Source of the DNA: a virus
Virus record (IMG/VR): IMGVR_UViG_3300027747_001398
Coordinates: 1 to 39,518 of that record
DNA: 39,518 bases
Reading direction: 5' to 3' (one strand)
The notes under the pieces were generated by a model. That model saw only the letters and a program-made list of their open reading frames with translations. It was not told where the DNA came from and ran no database searches. A program made the translations under genes and the position numbers. Of the stretch, positions 21,934 through 31,700 are shown piece by piece (positions within the stretch are counted from its first letter, which is position 1; the number at the start of each line of letters is the position of its first letter).

Positions 21934-24900
21934 ATGCCAATAATAAATAACCCGTTTAATGGTAAAATGAATCTTGATGTTGCTGATTATCGTATAGATA
22001 ATGGCGATTACATAGATGCAATTAATATAACCAAAGATGCTCAAGGAGTTGGTCAAGATAGGGTTATTTCAAATATACTTGGTAATACTTTAATACCATA
22101 TTCAAATCATGCAGGAGCAAATAAAATAATAGGTTTTTATCCTGATAAAATAAGAAACAGAGCTTATTATTTTTTATGGAATAATGAAGGTTATAATTCT
22201 ATTCTTTATTATGATTTAAACAATAATACAATTGTAAAAGTATTAGAAAGTAAAACAGATAGTGATGGCATTGATATATTAAATTTTAATGCATCTTACA
22301 AAGTAACATCAGTAAATATATTTTATAGAGATGACGAGGGAGATTTATTATTTTTTAATGATAATTTTAATCCTCCTAAGTATATAAATGTAACTGAATA
22401 TCATGGTACTTCTTGGAAATTAGAATATTTATTGGTTGCTAAAGCACCTCCAGTAATGCCACCAAAAGTAACTTATGAGAATGATACTAATATAACTGTA
22501 AACAATTTAAGAAATAAATTATTTCAATTTTCATATAGATATGTATATGTAAATAATGAAAAATCAGTTTGGAGTTCTAAAAGTATTGTTGCATTACCAC
22601 AACAGCCAACAACAGCTTTAACAGATAATAATGCTGCAAATAATTCAAGGATTGCTGTTATTTTTTCAACTGGAGGCAAAGATGTTAGAGCTATAGAATT
22701 AGCATTTAGAGAAACAACAAATGGACTTACTAGCGATTGGTATTTAATTAAATCATTTAATAAAAATAATTTACAAATAAGTAATGATGATGTTTATTAT
22801 TTTAAATTTTATAATGATGCAATTTATAGCCAAATAGATATTATTGAAAGCAATCAATTACAAGATTGGGTTCCACAAAAAGCAAATGCAGCTGAATTAG
22901 CTAATGGTAATGTTTTATTATATTCAGGTATTGTTGAAAGTTATGATAAAACAGCAATGAATTTATCTGTTACTCAAGATGTAGAACAATTTTTTTATTT
23001 TTATGAACAAGCTGGATTATTATTTTTTGCTTCAGTGAATGGATCTGATAACGGAGTAGGTACCATAATGAATATTTATCTTTATGGTACAGGTACTAAT
23101 GGGACAGATGGAACGGTTACTACATTAAATAATGCTTATGGAGGTTATTATATAAATTCTTTTGCTTCAAATGGTACCGATTTAAGTACATCATTTACAA
23201 CAACAGGATTATCAACTATAATTAATGTTAGTACGATATTAACTGGTATTTCTGCTGCTATGGTTGCAAAAGGTTATACCCAAGTTTCTTTAAGTGGGAA
23301 CAAATTAGTCATAAGCTATTCAGGCGGTTTTGTTTTAACATCAACTGGTTATAAAGAATCAAGATATTTAAATGCTAATACTACAAAATTCGCTTCAGCA
23401 TGGAACTCTGGTTATCAATATGCTATACAATATTTTGATGCACAAGGTAGAACCATAGGTGCGCAGACCTCAGCAGGCGGTACTATAAATACTGTTGCCG
23501 AACAAACAATTCCAATAATTCCAGAAACTCCATTAGCTCAATTTCCAAAAATATATTTATCTATAAAAAACAGACCTCCATTATATGCTACTTATTATCA
23601 AGTTTTAAGGTCAAATAATACTACTTATAATAAAAGGTTATGTTGGATTAGTGAATCTGCTTATGCAGGTATAACAGATGGTGTTACAAATACAAGGTTT
23701 TTGTACATAGGTATTGGAAATATAGCAGCATATAATGAATCAATAAGTTCAACACAAAATGTAGTTTCTTATAATTATACAGAAGGAGATAGGATAAAAT
23801 TTATAAGAAGATTCGATGATGCAAATTTTTCTCAAGATATACCACAACAATATGACTATGAAATAGTCGGAACAGTTGCTACTATAGAATATAATGTAAC
23901 ATCAGACCCTGTAGATAATAATGTTTATACATCAATTGGAAATTTTTTAAAATTAAGATACCCAACTGATGATATTGGAACAGATTTTCAATTCCCAAAC
24001 ACATCCGATTGGCAGCATTATGAAATATTATTATATAATTATACATCTAATGCATCTGCAACACAAAGATTATTTTATGAATTTGGTAAAGAATATGGAA
24101 TAGGAAATCCGGGTACTGATTCAAGATACCATTTTGGATTAACTCAATTACCAAATGGAGGAGCAACAATACCTGTTTCTAATGGAGATTTATTTTATAG
24201 ATTAAGAAATGTTCCATTTAGTGATAGATATAATTTTACATCTTCGCCTTTTGTAATTCAAGTAATTTCTCCTTATAATAATGCTTTATCTTTTCCAATA
24301 GATGTTACAAGAATAATAAATAATGATTCATATGAAATAAAATCACAGCCAAGTGTTCAAGTTTATCCTAATTCTGGAATAAATGAACCATTTTGGGATG
24401 ATGATGGTTATTTTTTTTGGAATAAACCAACTAGTGTAGAAAAGATAATATCTATGAGTGGTAAGCTTTATTTAACATCTGATAGTATTGGGACTTTTTC
24501 AATATATGCAATTATTATACCAAATATAACTGACCCTCATTATGCAATTTCTTTATTACCAAGTGAAATAAATAATTTAGTACAAAATACTGAATATACA
24601 TATGATATAAATAAAAGATTTGCTGTACCTGCAAATGCAAAAGTGTGGTTAGCAGTTGGGTTTACAAACATAAGTGGAACAAGTAATTTATCGATCCAGC
24701 CAATGAATTTTGATTTTAATATTGTTAGAAGTAGTTATATATCTATTATAGAATCAAGTTTTAATGATACATATAATTTAATTACAAATAGCAATGGTAG
24801 ACCATCTGTTATAGATGAAAATGCTAAAAAAACATATTTCCCAACTTTAATTAGATTTGGTGGAGCTTATCAAGTAGATACTAATATAAATCAGCTTAAT

Positions 24901-25527
24901 AATTTTAAATTTGAGAATTTTGATGAATATGATAGAAGTTTTGGTGATGTAATAAGATTACATGTAAGAGATAGATATTTAAAAGTTTATCAAAAATTTA
25001 AGGTAGGTAATGTACCTATTTTGACTCAAATAGTAAAAGATAGTGCCAATAATCCATTACAAGCAAATACCGATACCTTAATTAATAAGATTCAGTATTA
25101 CGCTGGTGATTATGGCATTGGAGATGCTGCAACAAGTTTAGCATGGAATAACTTTGCCGACTATTTTGTAGATAATTATAGGGGCGTAGTTTGTAGATTA
25201 AGTCAAGATGGTATAACGCCAATAAGTATTACAAATAATACAAATGCATTTTTTGTTCAAAAATTAACAGCATATAGACAAGATTTAAATAACGGTGTAT
25301 CATATGATGGTATATATTTAGGTAATCCTTGTATTTATGGTGTATTTGATGCTTATACTAACAAATATATTTTAGCATTAGAGGAAATAACTAGATATGA
25401 AATATATTGTGGTTATAATGGTGGAACTGCTATCGTACAATATGATTGTAGTTATAATGGTGGTATTTTAATTATATTACCAACTTATTGCAGTTATAAT
25501 GGTGGATTTATTGCTATAGCAACATAA
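21934..25527 (+). CDS. Muzzle/stabilisation-type tail protein, large N-terminal part
   Basis: A 1197-residue, beta-rich protein. The start (NNPFNGKMNLDVADYRIDNG, DYIDAINITKDAQG) and the propeller-like region (IFYRDDEGDLLFFNDNFNPP, KYINV) match the N-terminus of crAss-like stabilisation/muzzle proteins, which form the tail tip and close the DNA channel. Later come FnIII-like and lectin-like beta stretches (VWLAVGFTNISGTS). The C-terminal region (FGDVIRLHVRDRYLKVYQKF, CRLSQDGITPISITNN) leads to three short repeats CxYNGG (DNA 25408-25503, spaced 13 and 14 codons). In homologues I remember, a further C-terminal module follows in the same chain; here a similar module is a separate gene at 26051. 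Confidence 0.72.
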   Translation: MPIINNPFNGKMNLDVADYRIDNGDYIDAINITKDAQGVGQDRVISNILGNTLIPYSNHAGANKIIGFYPDKIRNRAYYFLWNNEGYNSILYYDLNNNTIVKVLESKTDSDGIDILNFNASYKVTSVNIFYRDDEGDLLFFNDNFNPPKYINVTEYHGTSWKLEYLLVAKAPPVMPPKVTYENDTNITVNNLRNKLFQFSYRYVYVNNEKSVWSSKSIVALPQQPTTALTDNNAANNSRIAVIFSTGGKDVRAIELAFRETTNGLTSDWYLIKSFNKNNLQISNDDVYYFKFYNDAIYSQIDIIESNQLQDWVPQKANAAELANGNVLLYSGIVESYDKTAMNLSVTQDVEQFFYFYEQAGLLFFASVNGSDNGVGTIMNIYLYGTGTNGTDGTVTTLNNAYGGYYINSFASNGTDLSTSFTTTGLSTIINVSTILTGISAAMVAKGYTQVSLSGNKLVISYSGGFVLTSTGYKESRYLNANTTKFASAWNSGYQYAIQYFDAQGRTIGAQTSAGGTINTVAEQTIPIIPETPLAQFPKIYLSIKNRPPLYATYYQVLRSNNTTYNKRLCWISESAYAGITDGVTNTRFLYIGIGNIAAYNESISSTQNVVSYNYTEGDRIKFIRRFDDANFSQDIPQQYDYEIVGTVATIEYNVTSDPVDNNVYTSIGNFLKLRYPTDDIGTDFQFPNTSDWQHYEILLYNYTSNASATQRLFYEFGKEYGIGNPGTDSRYHFGLTQLPNGGATIPVSNGDLFYRLRNVPFSDRYNFTSSPFVIQVISPYNNALSFPIDVTRIINNDSYEIKSQPSVQVYPNSGINEPFWDDDGYFFWNKPTSVEKIISMSGKLYLTSDSIGTFSIYAIIIPNITDPHYAISLLPSEINNLVQNTEYTYDINKRFAVPANAKVWLAVGFTNISGTSNLSIQPMNFDFNIVRSSYISIIESSFNDTYNLITNSNGRPSVIDENAKKTYFPTLIRFGGAYQVDTNINQLNNFKFENFDEYDRSFGDVIRLHVRDRYLKVYQKFKVGNVPILTQIVKDSANNPLQANTDTLINKIQYYAGDYGIGDAATSLAWNNFADYFVDNYRGVVCRLSQDGITPISITNNTNAFFVQKLTAYRQDLNNGVSYDGIYLGNPCIYGVFDAYTNKYILALEEITRYEIYCGYNGGTAIVQYDCSYNGGILIILPTYCSYNGGFIAIAT
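25408..25503 (+). repeat. Three CxYNGG repeats at the muzzle C-terminus
   Basis: Codons for CGYNGG, CSYNGG and CSYNGG begin at 25408, 25447 and 25489, i.e. every 13-14 codons, with hydrophobic strands between. They end the 1197-residue protein. This is a possible small beta-solenoid or cross-linking end module. Confidence 0.6.
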
Positions 25528-25552
25528 TTATATAAAAATAAAATTAAAAAAT

Positions 25553-26047
25553 ATGAATGTAATTTTAACATTAAATAGCCCTTTAGGAAGTGACATGGGG
25601 CCAAATTTTAGCTTAACACCTAATACAGGAAGCATAACCCCAACAACTGCAAGTAAAACTCAATTATTAGCTGGTATTACTTGCGCAGTAGATCCTGCAA
25701 TTGCATCAATAACTGTGCAATCTATTGGGCTTTGTACTAATTCTTTAGTTGTACCAGTAACTGGAGTTAAAGTTGCTACAATGTGGGCAGTAGCTAATAT
25801 TGAATCTCCAGTTGGTTATGATACTTCTCCAACAGCTTGTTCTGAGGGCGGAGTTACGGGAGTAACAATTACTGTTTATTATACTGGTACATTAGGAAAT
25901 GGCACTAAATTATATTCAGATCCGAATATGGGAAATGAAATTAATAGTGGTGGTTCTACTAATGGATGGTTTTGGATAGGTGGTCATAGTTTTAATTATC
26001 AATATGTTGTTGGTGTTTCTCAAGTTACTAATTATACAACATGTTAA
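25553..26047 (+). CDS. Small beta-domain tail protein between the muzzle modules
   Basis: A 164-residue, beta-rich protein with Thr/Gly/Ser/Asn abundance (LTPNTGSITPTTASKTQLLA). The C-terminal part contains ITVYYTGTLGNGTKLYSD and GWFWIGGHSFNYQY, which resembles small tail or adhesin end domains in Bacteroidota phages. Four cysteines occur, one of them at the very end (NYTTC). There is no signal peptide. It lies between the large muzzle-type gene and the gene that resembles a muzzle C-terminal module, so it may contribute to the tail tip or to receptor binding. Function inferred from position and composition. Confidence 0.6.
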   Translation: MNVILTLNSPLGSDMGPNFSLTPNTGSITPTTASKTQLLAGITCAVDPAIASITVQSIGLCTNSLVVPVTGVKVATMWAVANIESPVGYDTSPTACSEGGVTGVTITVYYTGTLGNGTKLYSDPNMGNEINSGGSTNGWFWIGGHSFNYQYVVGVSQVTNYTTC

Positions 26048-26050
26048 TAT

Positions 26051-26602
26051 ATGCCAAATCCAATTAAATTTCACCAAGACCCATATACTATCTCATTTGA
26101 TGAGGTAGGTAACAATTTTGAGTCATTTTATTCGTATTATCCTGAGTATTATGGATGTCTTAATACCAAGCTTTTTTCGTTTAAAAATGGTCAAATTTGG
26201 GCTCATAATAACGATAGCACATTTTGTAATTTTTATGGCGTACAGTATGGGGCTTCAATAACCACAGTATTTAACCAAGCAAATATTAACAAAAAGACTT
26301 GGATTTCTATTGTTGAAACAGGTAATGTAATATGGGCATGTCCAGTGATTTATACTCAAATGATTAGCCATGATTATGTAAGACAAGAAAGTGAGCTTTT
26401 AGAGGCTGATTTTTCAACTTTAGAGTCTACTTATAATGCCTCATTCTTAAAAGACAAAAATAGCCTTGGAGGTTTAATAGAAGGGGATTCATTAAAAGGA
26501 GGCTATATTGTAGTAAAATTTGAGAAAACAAGTGCCAATTCTTTCGTATATTTGAACAACGTAGGAATTAAATATATTGATTCACCATTGAATAATAGAT
26601 AA
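26051..26602 (+). CDS. Muzzle C-terminal-module-like tail protein
   Basis: A 183-residue protein. The sequence contains FESFYSYYPEYYGCLNTKLF, SFKNGQIWAHNNDSTFCNFY, GVQYGASITTVFNQ, ETGNVIWACPVIYTQM, then LEADFSTLESTYNASFLKDK, SLGGLIEGDSLKGGYIVVKF and VYLNNVGIKYIDSPLNNR. I associate this series (SF.n..FtSF.SY.Pe..g.l....sFKNG.lw.H.....nFYG) with the C-terminal region of large Bacteroidota-phage stabilisation proteins. Here it is a free-standing protein 3 bases after the previous gene, which suggests that the tail-tip protein is split into parts. Confidence 0.65.
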   Translation: MPNPIKFHQDPYTISFDEVGNNFESFYSYYPEYYGCLNTKLFSFKNGQIWAHNNDSTFCNFYGVQYGASITTVFNQANINKKTWISIVETGNVIWACPVIYTQMISHDYVRQESELLEADFSTLESTYNASFLKDKNSLGGLIEGDSLKGGYIVVKFEKTSANSFVYLNNVGIKYIDSPLNNR

Positions 26603-26616
26603 AAAATTAATTATAT

Positions 26617-27447
26617 ATGTTACCATTATTAGCCGCAACTTTAGGACAAGTAGCATTAGGCGCATATCAATCAGCAACTAGCGGTGCTGGGGCTGCTGAA
26701 AAAGATTTTGAAAATTTTGCCAAACAAAATCCTTTAGCTCAAAGAAGTAAATCATTAGATGATTACTATCAACAAGCATTAAGCAGATATCAAGAAAATC
26801 CATATCAATCTGCATTATACCAACAAGCAGCACAAAATGCACAAAGAACTACTGCTCAAGGTATTAGTGCTTTGCAAGATAGACGTTCTGCAATAGGAGG
26901 TATTGGTAAATTATCAGCATTGCAAAACGATGCACTGCAAAGAGCGGGGGTGCAAGCTGAAAATTACAAACAACAACAATTTAATCAATTAGGTCAAGCA
27001 ACTCAAGCGCAAACAGCTCAAGATAGATATCTTTTTGATGTAAACCAAGCTACTCCTTTTAATAGACAATTAGGAATAAAACAAATGAAATCTCAAGCAG
27101 CTAATGAAAGATATAATGCAGGATTAGGTATGATGGGCGGTGCGCTTGGTAATTATGCTTTAGGTTCAATGTATGCAGATGCCAATAAAACAACAAAAAC
27201 GCTTGCAGCTACTCCACTTTCATCAAAAAAAGGATTTGATTCTTTTATATCAAATCAACCACAATTAGATTCTAGTTTAATACCAAAATCTGGGCTTACT
27301 CCTGTAACTGAAAATTTTGGATACGGAAGTGGAAATCTTTATGGATACAGACCAGCTGGAAATTCAGCTTTTGATTCATATTTTAAGCCTAATACATTTA
27401 CAGATAATATGTCAAAATGGAATAAAGCTCGTAGTTTAGGCGGCTAA
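26617..27447 (+). CDS. Internal virion/ejection-type protein
   Basis: A 276-residue, Gln/Ala-rich helical protein. It starts with a hydrophobic stretch (MLPLLAATLGQVALGAYQSA), followed by long amphipathic helices (DDYYQQALSRYQENPYQSAL, YQQAAQNAQRTTAQGISALQ, AGVQAENYKQQQFNQLGQAT), a Gly-rich hydrophobic segment (GLGMMGGALGNYALGSMYAD) and a polar tail. This resembles T7 gp14-like internal proteins and cargo proteins of crAss-like phages, which are ejected with the DNA and help cross the envelope. It opens a run of three likely ejection genes after the muzzle genes. Specific homology is not claimed. Confidence 0.62.
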   Translation: MLPLLAATLGQVALGAYQSATSGAGAAEKDFENFAKQNPLAQRSKSLDDYYQQALSRYQENPYQSALYQQAAQNAQRTTAQGISALQDRRSAIGGIGKLSALQNDALQRAGVQAENYKQQQFNQLGQATQAQTAQDRYLFDVNQATPFNRQLGIKQMKSQAANERYNAGLGMMGGALGNYALGSMYADANKTTKTLAATPLSSKKGFDSFISNQPQLDSSLIPKSGLTPVTENFGYGSGNLYGYRPAGNSAFDSYFKPNTFTDNMSKWNKARSLGG

Positions 27448-27473
27448 TTTAAAAATTATAAAAAATATATAAA

Positions 27474-28793
27474 GTGGCAGCAACAGGATTACTAGGAATA
27501 AACCCATTTCAAAAAGGAATAAATTTAGATATAACATCTAAACCAGCAAATTTAGCTATTCAACTTGAACAAAAAGAACAAGCTAAAAAAGAAGCTTTAG
27601 ATAAGTATTTCATGGATTATGAAAAAACCTTGAATACAAATGGAATGCGACCTATAGACCAAAATTTATTTTTAGGAAAATTAGGAGAAGCTAAACAATA
27701 TTATTTACAAAATAGAGATAAAATATTAAATCCAGCTAAGTACGGTGCAGAATTCCAATCAAATTATAATAGTCAATTAAGAGATGCTCAAAGCATAATA
27801 GGTGAATCTAAGGCACAATTAGCAAATGATAAAGTAGTATCAGAGCATGTATATCAAGCTACTCAAAATGGTAAAACAATACATGATGGGCTTTTACCAA
27901 TGATAGATGCTTCTCATCTTAGTATAAGGGACCCTAAATTTAGACAAGTGGACCCATATGCTTTACAATTTGATGACCCATTTAAATTAGATCAATTTGA
28001 AAAATCTATTTTTGGAGGCGTTGAACCAGATAAAATTAATGTTGGTTATCGTACTAATAGTGCTGGTCAGGTTATAAATACATATAGAAATGAATATCAA
28101 CCTGAAAATTTAAAAGTATTTGCTAATAGGGCTAAATCATTATATTCTACAAATCCAGCTGTAACAAGAGAAACTAATAATTTAATTAAATCAGGTAATT
28201 ATGTTGACCTCCAACCATTTTATCAAAAGTTATATCCTAATAAAAATATACAAAATGCAGACCCATCTGATATAACAGCTGCTTTTGCATTAAGTTTAAA
28301 ACAACTTGGTAAAACAGTAGAATCTGCACCTGTATTTAGACCATCTTCTCAAACTACACAGAATGAATATAGTCCAGAAGAACATTTAGATAGAATTATT
28401 GCAGAAACTCCAAATAAGATAAGTGCTGTTACTCATGAAGGAAAAACAATAGAAGGTACACAAATTGATTTACCAGAAGTATTAAAAAATAAATACGGTA
28501 TGAAGCAGGGAAATAATACAATGAAGCCAAATTATTTCATGATAACAAAAAACAAAGGTACAGTTTATCCAGTTTATGTTCAAGGACAAACAAAATCAGG
28601 TAATGATATAATTGAAGATATAGGTGACCCTATTTCAGTTGTAAATGATTTATTGCCTTCTATGGGGGAACAATATGCTGGTAAAGCATTCTTAAAAAAG
28701 AATTTCCCAACTAAAGTAAATACAAATACTTCAACATCAACAGATGAAGAATCATTGGCTGCTAAAATGAGAAGAAATAGAAAAAAATCATAA
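27474..28793 (+). CDS. Candidate cargo/internal virion protein
   Basis: A 439-residue protein starting at a GTG at 27474 (MAATGLLGINPFQKGINLDI). The N-terminal half is helical and charged (LEQKEQAKKEALDKYFMDYE, NLFLGKLGEAKQYYLQNRDK). The middle has FRQVDPYALQFDDPFKLDQF, and the C-terminal half is more beta-rich. The end is a basic tail (EESLAAKMRRNRKKS). The motif 'NPF.kgi.ld......a..le.ke..K.eaL.KYF' is one I remember from a protein next to the giant gene in Bacteroidota podoviruses. It ends 2 bases before the giant gene. It is probably packaged in the virion and released with DNA; inferred. Confidence 0.6.
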   Translation: MAATGLLGINPFQKGINLDITSKPANLAIQLEQKEQAKKEALDKYFMDYEKTLNTNGMRPIDQNLFLGKLGEAKQYYLQNRDKILNPAKYGAEFQSNYNSQLRDAQSIIGESKAQLANDKVVSEHVYQATQNGKTIHDGLLPMIDASHLSIRDPKFRQVDPYALQFDDPFKLDQFEKSIFGGVEPDKINVGYRTNSAGQVINTYRNEYQPENLKVFANRAKSLYSTNPAVTRETNNLIKSGNYVDLQPFYQKLYPNKNIQNADPSDITAAFALSLKQLGKTVESAPVFRPSSQTTQNEYSPEEHLDRIIAETPNKISAVTHEGKTIEGTQIDLPEVLKNKYGMKQGNNTMKPNYFMITKNKGTVYPVYVQGQTKSGNDIIEDIGDPISVVNDLLPSMGEQYAGKAFLKKNFPTKVNTNTSTSTDEESLAAKMRRNRKKS

Positions 28794-28795
28794 TT

Positions 28796-31700
28796 ATGGA
28801 CGAAAAGCAATTAGAATTATTATACAACGATTACGCAAAGAATAAAGGATTTAAAGATTATTCTGAATTTAAAGATTTAATGTCTGCTGATGATAATAGA
28901 AAAATGTTTTTTGATGTATCTAATAAAGAATTAGGTTTTAAAGATTTTAATGAATTTAATGATCTTATAGGTTTAAAAAAAAAAGATGGTTCTCAAATTT
29001 CTGGAACAAATTACCCTATCACATCAGTATCACCATTACAAAAAGGAGCTAAAGAAGCTTTACAAGAAGGTGCAGGGTTGGCTGATAATAGTTTTCTTAG
29101 ACAAATAAGTTCGCCTAATCCGTTAGTAGGAGTATTACCTAAAGATGAAGGTATATTACCATCTAATTATAAAGGTTTACAAGATGTTTCTTTAAAAGAA
29201 ATTAGTAAAGAAAGAAAAGAACCTAAATCATATTATAATACACCGCTTGAAAAAGGAGTAATTTTTACAGGTGATACAGAAATGATGGCTCCGGGTTCAA
29301 AAATAACCGAAGAAGATGTTAAAAAGTTACCTTTAGATGTAACTTTAAAAAATAAGTTTGCACAAGATTATATTGAAAAAATAAGAAGAGAACCAACTAA
29401 TTACGAAGTTGAAGGTTCTTATTTTGACCCTTATATGGACCCGATGGGTGGTATTCATCTTACTATTGCTCAAAATGCAATAGATCAATTTATATCTAAA
29501 GCAGCTGAAATTAGCGCTGGTGCTGCAACATGGTTAAGAGATAGTATTGAATCAACAGAAGGATTAGAAGAACCAACTTATAAAGATTTATATGGTAAAG
29601 GTGGGGAATTAACAAAAGCTGCAAAAACAGCAACATTGTTTAATGATCCATTTGGTAAAGTCGTATTAGGTTTAAATGGAATAAAATCTGATTTTAGAGG
29701 AGATTTACAATATAATGGTAAATTACCAGATACAATGTTTGGTAAATTAGTTAGTGGTGGAATTGGTATAATACCAGATATAGCTGGCGCAGCATTATTA
29801 CCTGAAGCTGAACTTTTTGAAGGCGCGGGGCTACTTGCTAAAGCAGGTAAATTTTTTACTAAAAAATTCCCATTATATTTAGGAGGCACAAGAGCTATAG
29901 GAGAATATGGAGAAGAAAGAGAAGCAGGTAAAACAGCAGCAGAAGCTGGAATAGGAGCATTAAAAGGAGCAGCAAAAGGTTATGGAGAAGGTTTAGCTAT
30001 GGAATTAGCAGGTATTCTTAGTGGTAAAGCTACCGGTGCAATAATGAAACCATTGGGAAAAATGGGAATTACAGGTTTAAAAGGACAGATTACAAAAGAA
30101 GGTTTAAATACAATTACTGATGCTATAGGATATGGAGCATTAGTGCCATTAGCTTCAGGTCTTATAGAAGGAAAAATGCCTACAGAAGATGAATATATAC
30201 AAGGAGTAGGACTTTCATTACCATTTAGTGTAATGAGAATATGGAAAAATGCAACAACACATGCTCAGTTAAATGATGCAATAGATAAAATTGAAGCATT
30301 ACAAGCTGGGGTTAGTTTGTCGAATTTTGTGGATGCAACTACTTCTAGTATTGTAGATGTTTATAATGGTAAAGAAACTGCTGCTGAATTAAATTTAAAA
30401 TCTTTAGAATTTGCTAAAAAAGCTAGAGAAACTACAGATTTAAAATTAAAGCAAGATTATATTATGCAATCATCTGCTGCTAAAAAAGCAGCTAATGTTA
30501 AGCAAATAGCTGAAACAGTAATTAATGATAAAAATGGTTTTAAAGAATTTAGAGAAAGTAATTTACCAGAAGATATAAAACAATCATTTTTAGATAAAGC
30601 ATCAGAAGTATATAAAGAATTAAATCCAACTGAACAACAAAAAACAGAATTAGGTAAAAGAATTACACAGGCTCAAACATTTGTTGATGAAATGACAAAA
30701 CAAATGGAAGTTGAAACTGACCCTGTTAAAAAGGCTGAGTTAAAATATCAAATAGACGAAACTAATAAATTATTAGAAAAACAAAATACTGATTTAACAG
30801 ATATAATTGCTAAACAAGCAAAAGAAAAAGATGAATATAATAAACCAGAACCAGAAGAGGCAGAAAATATATCTAAAAAAGTAAGAAAACCATCTCAGAA
30901 AAAAATTCAAAAAGACATTGAAAGTGGTAATTTAGTATCATTTACATTTGCTGATGAATCAGAGGTCCCTGAAGCTTTTAAAGATAAAATAACATCTAGT
31001 GGAGAAACTAATGGTGTTAAATATATAAGAGTTACAGTATCAAAATCATTAGCTGATTATGAATTATCTAAGATAAAAGATACTGCTAATAAAATACAAC
31101 CAGAACCCGTAGAAATTGCAGGGCTAAAAGTTATAAAAAGAGCACCGGATGCACCTAGCGGTGAACCTATATACGAAGTAGAGGGTGGTAAACTTTTAAC
31201 AGTAGATGGTAAACAATTAAAAGCTGTTAAAAAACCAAAAAGTATAAAAACAGTTAAACCAATTGAAATAAAAGAAGAAATTGCACCAAATGTTGAATTA
31301 GAAGAAAAAATAGAACCAATAGTTACACAAGAAGAAATTAAATCAACTGCTAATAAAATTAGAGGGTTAAAAATAAAGCTTGATAAAAATGTACTTCAAT
31401 CAAATGTTGCAGGTGTTCCTATTGCCGTTTACAATGTAGCTATTGAAGCTATAGCCAGAGCTATAGAAGCAGGTGAAACTGTAGCAAAAGCCGTTAAAGA
31501 TGCTATTAAAAAATATAAATTAGATGAAAATAAAGCATTTAATGTAGATGAATTTACTAAGGGTATAACATCAAAATTACCTGAATCAAAATATAAAAAA
31601 GGAGATATATTAGATATTGAAGAAAATGATTATAAAACAGCCAATAAAATAATTAAGCAAAATAAAGAAAACTTTAAAAAGAATCTAGAAGCTGTAACTC

